Source of the DNA: Candidatus Parcubacteria bacterium
GTDB taxonomy: Bacteria; Patescibacteria; ABY1; BM507; UBA12075
Assembly: GCA_002869165.1 (NCBI GenBank)
Contig: PKTK01000004.1
Span: 1 to 8,252, forward strand
Direction of reading: 5' to 3'
Length of the DNA stretch: 8,252 nt
The position numbers and the translations under genes are program-made. Positions 6,825 through 8,252 of this stretch are shown here, in pieces. How positions within the stretch are numbered: position 1 is the first letter of the stretch; each line of letters starts with the position of its first letter. Under the pieces are notes generated by a model. It did no database searches. It saw only the letters and a program-made list of their open reading frames with translations, and was not told where the DNA came from.

Positions 6825-6849
6825 AACACGCAACACATATCACATATCA
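6825..6849. repeat. Short degenerate AACAC / CACATAT repeats
   Basis: Reiterated AACACG, CAACACATAT and CACATATC units fill the gap between the AbrB-like gene and the terminator. CACATAT occurs twice in direct succession (6834-6840, 6841-6847). This is a low-complexity tract of no evident function. Confidence 0.4.
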
Positions 6850-6852
6850 AGC

Positions 6853-6896
6853 AAAAAAAGACCGCTTAGCGTTTAATAATACGCTAAGCGGTTTTT
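6853..6896. terminator. Bidirectional intrinsic terminator, copy 1
   Basis: A 12-bp perfect GC-rich stem (ACCGCTTAGCGT 6861-6872 with 6881-6892) has an 8-nt loop, seven A's on the left and a T-run on the right. It can serve the plus-strand AbrB-like gene and the minus-strand 66-aa gene, whose stop is 7 bases away. The same stem recurs at 7667-7698 and 8205-8236; only the loop differs slightly (TTAATAAT here, TTAAAAAT there). Confidence 0.93.
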
Positions 6897-6898
6897 AT

Positions 6899-7099
6899 TT
6901 ATTTTTTGTTTAGATAGTAGAGACTCCCTGATGATACCACTAAAAAGAAAGTGGCAACATTGAATAAAGCTAATACTTCATTTTTCGGAATTATGTTGCT
7001 AAATATTTGCCACAACAAAAGAATTCCGTAGCTACAAAATGAAAGAAGAGCAGCAGTTAAAGTAAAAACAAGAAAAAGTTCCAATGTTTTTTTAATCAT
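6899..7099 (-). CDS. Small two-helix membrane protein, function unknown
   Basis: 66 residues with two hydrophobic segments, about 7-30 and 42-61, separated by a short loop (NIIPKNE). The N-terminus MIKK and the C-terminus NKK are positive, suggesting an inner-membrane hairpin with both ends in the cytoplasm. No family is recognised. The start is supported by an AGGAGT SD seven bases upstream. It lies 33 nt downstream of the 109-aa gene with no terminator or promoter between, so the two form an operon ending at the terminator 6853-6896. Known small two-helix proteins include holin-like and toxin-type peptides, but nothing here specifically supports those roles. Confidence 0.72.
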   Translation of the reverse strand: MIKKTLELFLVFTLTAALLSFCSYGILLLWQIFSNIIPKNEVLALFNVATFFLVVSSGSLYYLNKK

Positions 7100-7106
7100 T
7101 TAAGTT

Positions 7107-7112
7107 ACTCCT
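7107..7112 (-). promoter_or_regulatory. SD site of the 66-aa membrane protein gene
   Basis: AGGAGT on the minus strand, seven bases before the ATG at 7099. It fixes this start and shows the gene can be translated independently of its upstream partner. Confidence 0.8.
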
Positions 7113-7132
7113 ATTAATGAGGGTTTGCTGTG

Positions 7133-7462
7133 TTAAACCTTCTTGATAATCCAGTCAGTTATTTTTCTTAAGTTAAACTTACTTATTTGACAATTCATCC
7201 CTCTGACATTAGCAAGTGATATAATAGCTGGGAATAGTACTTTTCCTTGATGCTCTACTTCTTTGCTTATTTGAATAAATACTTTTCCATAAGCAATTTT
7301 TTTTAACATATCGATTTTATCAAGGTCAAGTAAATATATTACAACTTTTACTCTGTTGTCGAACGTGATTTTAAGGTTGTATCTTTTCTCATCGTTTTTT
7401 CTTTCTTCTGGAAAAACGGTTATAACACAGTTAGTTGCTCGAAGAATAATCTCTTTTTCCAT
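7133..7462 (-). CDS. 109-aa soluble protein, function unknown
   Basis: No family is recognised. The protein has no signal peptide or membrane segment. It alternates hydrophobic strand-like stretches (3-8, 12-17, 28-34, 38-46, 61-66, 75-83) with a likely helix at 47-57 and a basic C-terminal helix (FNLRKITDWIIKKV, 96-109), suggesting a small alpha/beta fold. An AAGGAG SD seven bases before the ATG supports the start. Upstream is a promoter with perfect TTGACA inside the first copy of the 211-bp repeat. The membrane-protein gene follows 33 nt downstream in the same unit, so the two may act together, but this is inferred from position alone. Confidence 0.75.
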   Translation of the reverse strand: MEKEIILRATNCVITVFPEERKNDEKRYNLKITFDNRVKVVIYLLDLDKIDMLKKIAYGKVFIQISKEVEHQGKVLFPAIISLANVRGMNCQISKFNLRKITDWIIKKV

Positions 7463-7469
7463 TATTTTT

Positions 7470-7475
7470 CTCCTT
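7470..7475 (-). promoter_or_regulatory. SD site of the 109-aa protein gene
   Basis: AAGGAG on the minus strand, seven bases before the ATG at 7462, within an A-rich run. It is an optimal SD and fixes the start. Confidence 0.88.
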
Positions 7476-7522
7476 TTTTTCGGATTGAAAATTATTTAAA
7501 TATAAAGATCAATAAACATTAT

Positions 7523-7551
7523 ATAATAGCATATTTATATATATTTGTCAA
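7523..7551 (-). promoter_or_regulatory. Strong promoter for the 109-aa / 66-aa operon
   Basis: On the minus strand, a perfect TTGACA (7546-7551) and TATTAT (7523-7528) are separated by 17 bases, with TGC immediately before the -10 (extended -10). The predicted start near 7516 gives a leader of about 54 nt. This is the best sigma-70-type promoter in the window along with its duplicate at 8061-8089. Confidence 0.82.
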
Positions 7552-7633
7552 AGTAAAATTGATAAATTATTTAATATTAGCAATACTTTTATTATGTCCT
7601 TTGAATAATAAAAATTAGCTTTAAATTTTATTT

Positions 7634-7658
7634 GGATTCCTGCCATCGCAGGAATGAC
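7634..7658. repeat. REP-like palindrome (GTCATTCCTGCGATGG type), copy A
   Basis: An 8-bp stem ATTCCTGC (7636-7643) with GCAGGAAT (7648-7655) and a 4-nt loop lies directly after the minus-strand terminator. On the minus strand it starts GTCATTCCTGCG and ends GGAATCC. It is a third REP-like family in this window, beginning GTCATT like the elements at 154 and 400. Confidence 0.75.
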
Positions 7659-7698
7659 AAAAAAAGACCGCTTAGCGTTTAAAAATACGCTAAGCGGT
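7659..7698 (-). terminator. Intrinsic terminator of the 99-aa gene, copy 2
   Basis: A 12-bp stem (7667-7678 with 7687-7698) has an 8-nt loop, followed on the minus strand by a C and a run of seven T's. It lies just after the TAA of the 99-aa gene. It has the same stem sequence as the terminators at 6853-6896 and 8197-8236. Confidence 0.93.
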
Positions 7699-7703
7699 TG
7701 TTT

Positions 7704-8003
7704 TTATTCTCGGAGCAATTTTCCGACATCAATGAACAGATAGGGAAATCCGATTCCCCAGCCTCTTGATTCAAGACTGTTTTCTTTTTTTGTTACCGTT
7801 ACAGATGGTATTCTTTTATATCCAAGTTCAATTGCATCATTTTTCATGGAAAGGTATCTGTAACAAGTGATAACGGTTTTATTATTGCTTGTCGAAACCA
7901 CAATTGAGTCAATGGCGTGATTCTCAAAATAAACGCACCCACAGATGATCCCGGTTACGCATACAGACAACAATACAATTGAAAGAGCGGTTTGTTTGAA
8001 CAT
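7704..8003 (-). CDS. 99-aa secreted or lipoprotein candidate, function unknown
   Basis: The N-terminus MFKQ is followed by a hydrophobic stretch (6-22) ending ICGC. The order I-C-G then Cys at 23 is an acceptable lipobox, so it may be a lipoprotein exported and anchored at Cys23; a simple membrane anchor is the alternative. The remaining ~75 residues are mixed and polar, with strand-like segments (DSIVVSTS, KTVITCYRY, SVTVTKK) and a glycine/aromatic tail (WGIGFPYLFIDVG), suggesting a small extracytoplasmic beta domain. No family is recognised. The start is fixed by AAGGAG five bases upstream. The gene is its own transcription unit, with the promoter at 8061-8089 and terminator at 7659-7698. 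Its last codons lie inside repeat copy A. Confidence 0.75.
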   Translation of the reverse strand: MFKQTALSIVLLSVCVTGIICGCVYFENHAIDSIVVSTSNNKTVITCYRYLSMKNDAIELGYKRIPSVTVTKKENSLESRGWGIGFPYLFIDVGKLLRE

Positions 8004-8008
8004 TTTGT

Positions 8009-8014
8009 CTCCTT
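8009..8014 (-). promoter_or_regulatory. SD site of the 99-aa gene
   Basis: AAGGAG on the minus strand, five bases before the ATG at 8003. It lies outside the 211-bp repeat, so each gene carries its own SD while sharing the promoter module. Confidence 0.87.
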
Positions 8015-8060
8015 ATTTTAATGTTATAATTACGATAATTAAAAGATCAATTAACATTAT

Positions 8061-8089
8061 ATAATAGCATATTTATATATATTTGTCAA
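8061..8089 (-). promoter_or_regulatory. Strong promoter for the 99-aa gene
   Basis: The duplicate of the 7523-7551 promoter is base-for-base identical across -35, spacer and -10: TTGACA (8084-8089), 17 bases, TATTAT (8061-8066) with TGC before it. The predicted start near 8054 gives a leader of about 50 nt. Confidence 0.82.
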
Positions 8090-8171
8090 GGTAAAATTGA
8101 TAAATTATTTAATATTAGCAATACTTTTATTATGTCCTTTGAATAATAAAAACTAGCTTTAAATTTTATTT

Positions 8172-8196
8172 GGATTCCTGCCATCGCAGGAATGAC
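8172..8196. repeat. REP-like palindrome (GTCATTCCTGCGATGG type), copy B
   Basis: Exact copy of 7634-7658 within the duplicated segment, again directly behind the terminator. Confidence 0.75.
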
Positions 8197-8236
8197 AAAA
8201 AAAGACCGCTTAGCGTTTAAAAATACGCTAAGCGGT
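8197..8236 (-). terminator. Intrinsic terminator, copy 3
   Basis: Stem 8205-8216 with 8225-8236, then seven T's on the minus strand; identical to the terminator at 7659-7698. It would serve a minus-strand gene whose 3' end lies at the right edge. Confidence 0.92.
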
Positions 8237-8241
8237 TGTTT

Positions 8242-8252
8242 TTATTCTCGGA
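8242..8252 (-). CDS. Extreme 3' end of a further minus-strand gene (partial)
   Basis: Only a TAA and two codons (Arg, Glu) plus two bases are visible, in the same position relative to the repeat as the end of the 99-aa gene (...LLRE). A terminator directly behind it supports a real gene ending here, possibly a paralogue of the 99-aa gene or another cassette sharing its last codons. The evidence is positional. Confidence 0.35.

Larger units (their letters stand above)
7504..7714. repeat. 211-bp direct repeat, copy A
   Basis: Matches 8042-8252 at a constant offset of 538 bases with no gaps and only three mismatches (7514, 7552, 7615). In minus-strand order it holds the last codons and stop of the 99-aa gene, the hairpin terminator, a short palindrome, an A/T-rich spacer and a promoter. 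It serves as the downstream end of the 99-aa gene and the upstream region of the 109-aa gene. Confidence 0.97.
8042..8252. repeat. 211-bp direct repeat, copy B (runs to the window edge)
   Basis: 98.6% identical to 7504-7714 (208 of 211 positions) without gaps. The match is still perfect at the last base of the window, so the repeat may extend further. It provides the promoter of the 99-aa gene and the terminator of a gene beyond the edge. Confidence 0.97.

Noticed and set aside
6616..6843. 75-codon open frame on the minus strand over the AbrB-like gene
   Set aside because: It is antisense to a gene with a clear domain signature. Its product is a phenylalanine/serine/leucine-rich shadow typical of the complement of a lysine-rich gene.
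7659..8236. Integron attC sites separating gene cassettes
   Set aside because: The recurring hairpins are perfect stems with T-runs, as in terminators. The conserved core-site ends and unpaired bases of attC are missing, no integrase is seen, and each unit has its own promoter, unlike integron cassettes.
1..8252. Alternative genetic code with TGA read as an amino acid, suggested by the absence of TGA stops
   Set aside because: Pgk, eno and both gpmI genes run full length with no in-frame TGA and end at expected positions on TAA or TAG. The standard code explains everything; few TGA stops is expected in A/T-rich DNA with few genes.

Overview
The window is AT-rich bacterial DNA. It holds a compact plus-strand glycolytic gene run and, to its right, a group of small minus-strand genes set among repeats. 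No marker gene fixes the taxon. The best guess, as inference, is a streamlined lineage such as the Candidate Phyla Radiation (Patescibacteria). The supporting signs are core genes without Shine-Dalgarno (SD) sequences, a 57-residue AbrB-type protein, and intergenic spaces full of short palindromic repeats. The standard bacterial genetic code fits: all long genes read through without in-frame TGA, and every visible stop is TAA or TAG.

Positions 1-600: the last 30 codons of an unidentified plus-strand gene end at 95. About 500 bases without a gene follow. They contain a heptamer microsatellite (106-140), two inverted pairs of REP-like palindromes (154-232 and 290-400), and a nested inverted repeat (412-520) whose core looks like a bidirectional terminator. 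An extended -10 promoter (567-575) then leads into the glycolytic run.

Positions 612-6271: pgk, eno and two different full-length cofactor-independent phosphoglycerate mutases (gpmI) lie in tight series: a 53-nt gap, a 1-nt gap, then a 1-nt stop/start overlap. Together they cover the lower glycolytic steps from 1,3-bisphosphoglycerate to phosphoenolpyruvate. Eno looks canonical. Pgk has substitutions at two ligand-contact positions. The first GpmI has all metal and nucleophile residues but a remodelled substrate loop. The second GpmI is closer to the textbook family.

Positions 6272-6643 carry no gene. They hold three tandem copies of a 56-57 bp palindromic repeat and an inverted relative of it. 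A small AbrB/MazE-like DNA-binding protein follows (6644-6817).

Positions 6853-8252 are the most unusual part. Small minus-strand genes of unknown function sit here: a 66-aa two-helix membrane protein, a 109-aa soluble protein, a 99-aa secreted or lipoprotein candidate, and the extreme 3' end of a further gene at the window edge. All three complete genes have strong SD sites, unlike the glycolytic genes. Each transcription unit ends in the same hairpin terminator, seen three times. A 211-bp segment is present twice (7504-7714 and 8042-8252) with three mismatches and no gaps. It comprises the last codons of a gene, the terminator, a palindrome, a conserved spacer and a near-consensus promoter. 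Genes without visible homology therefore sit between nearly identical expression modules, like a repeating cassette array that probably continues past the right edge.
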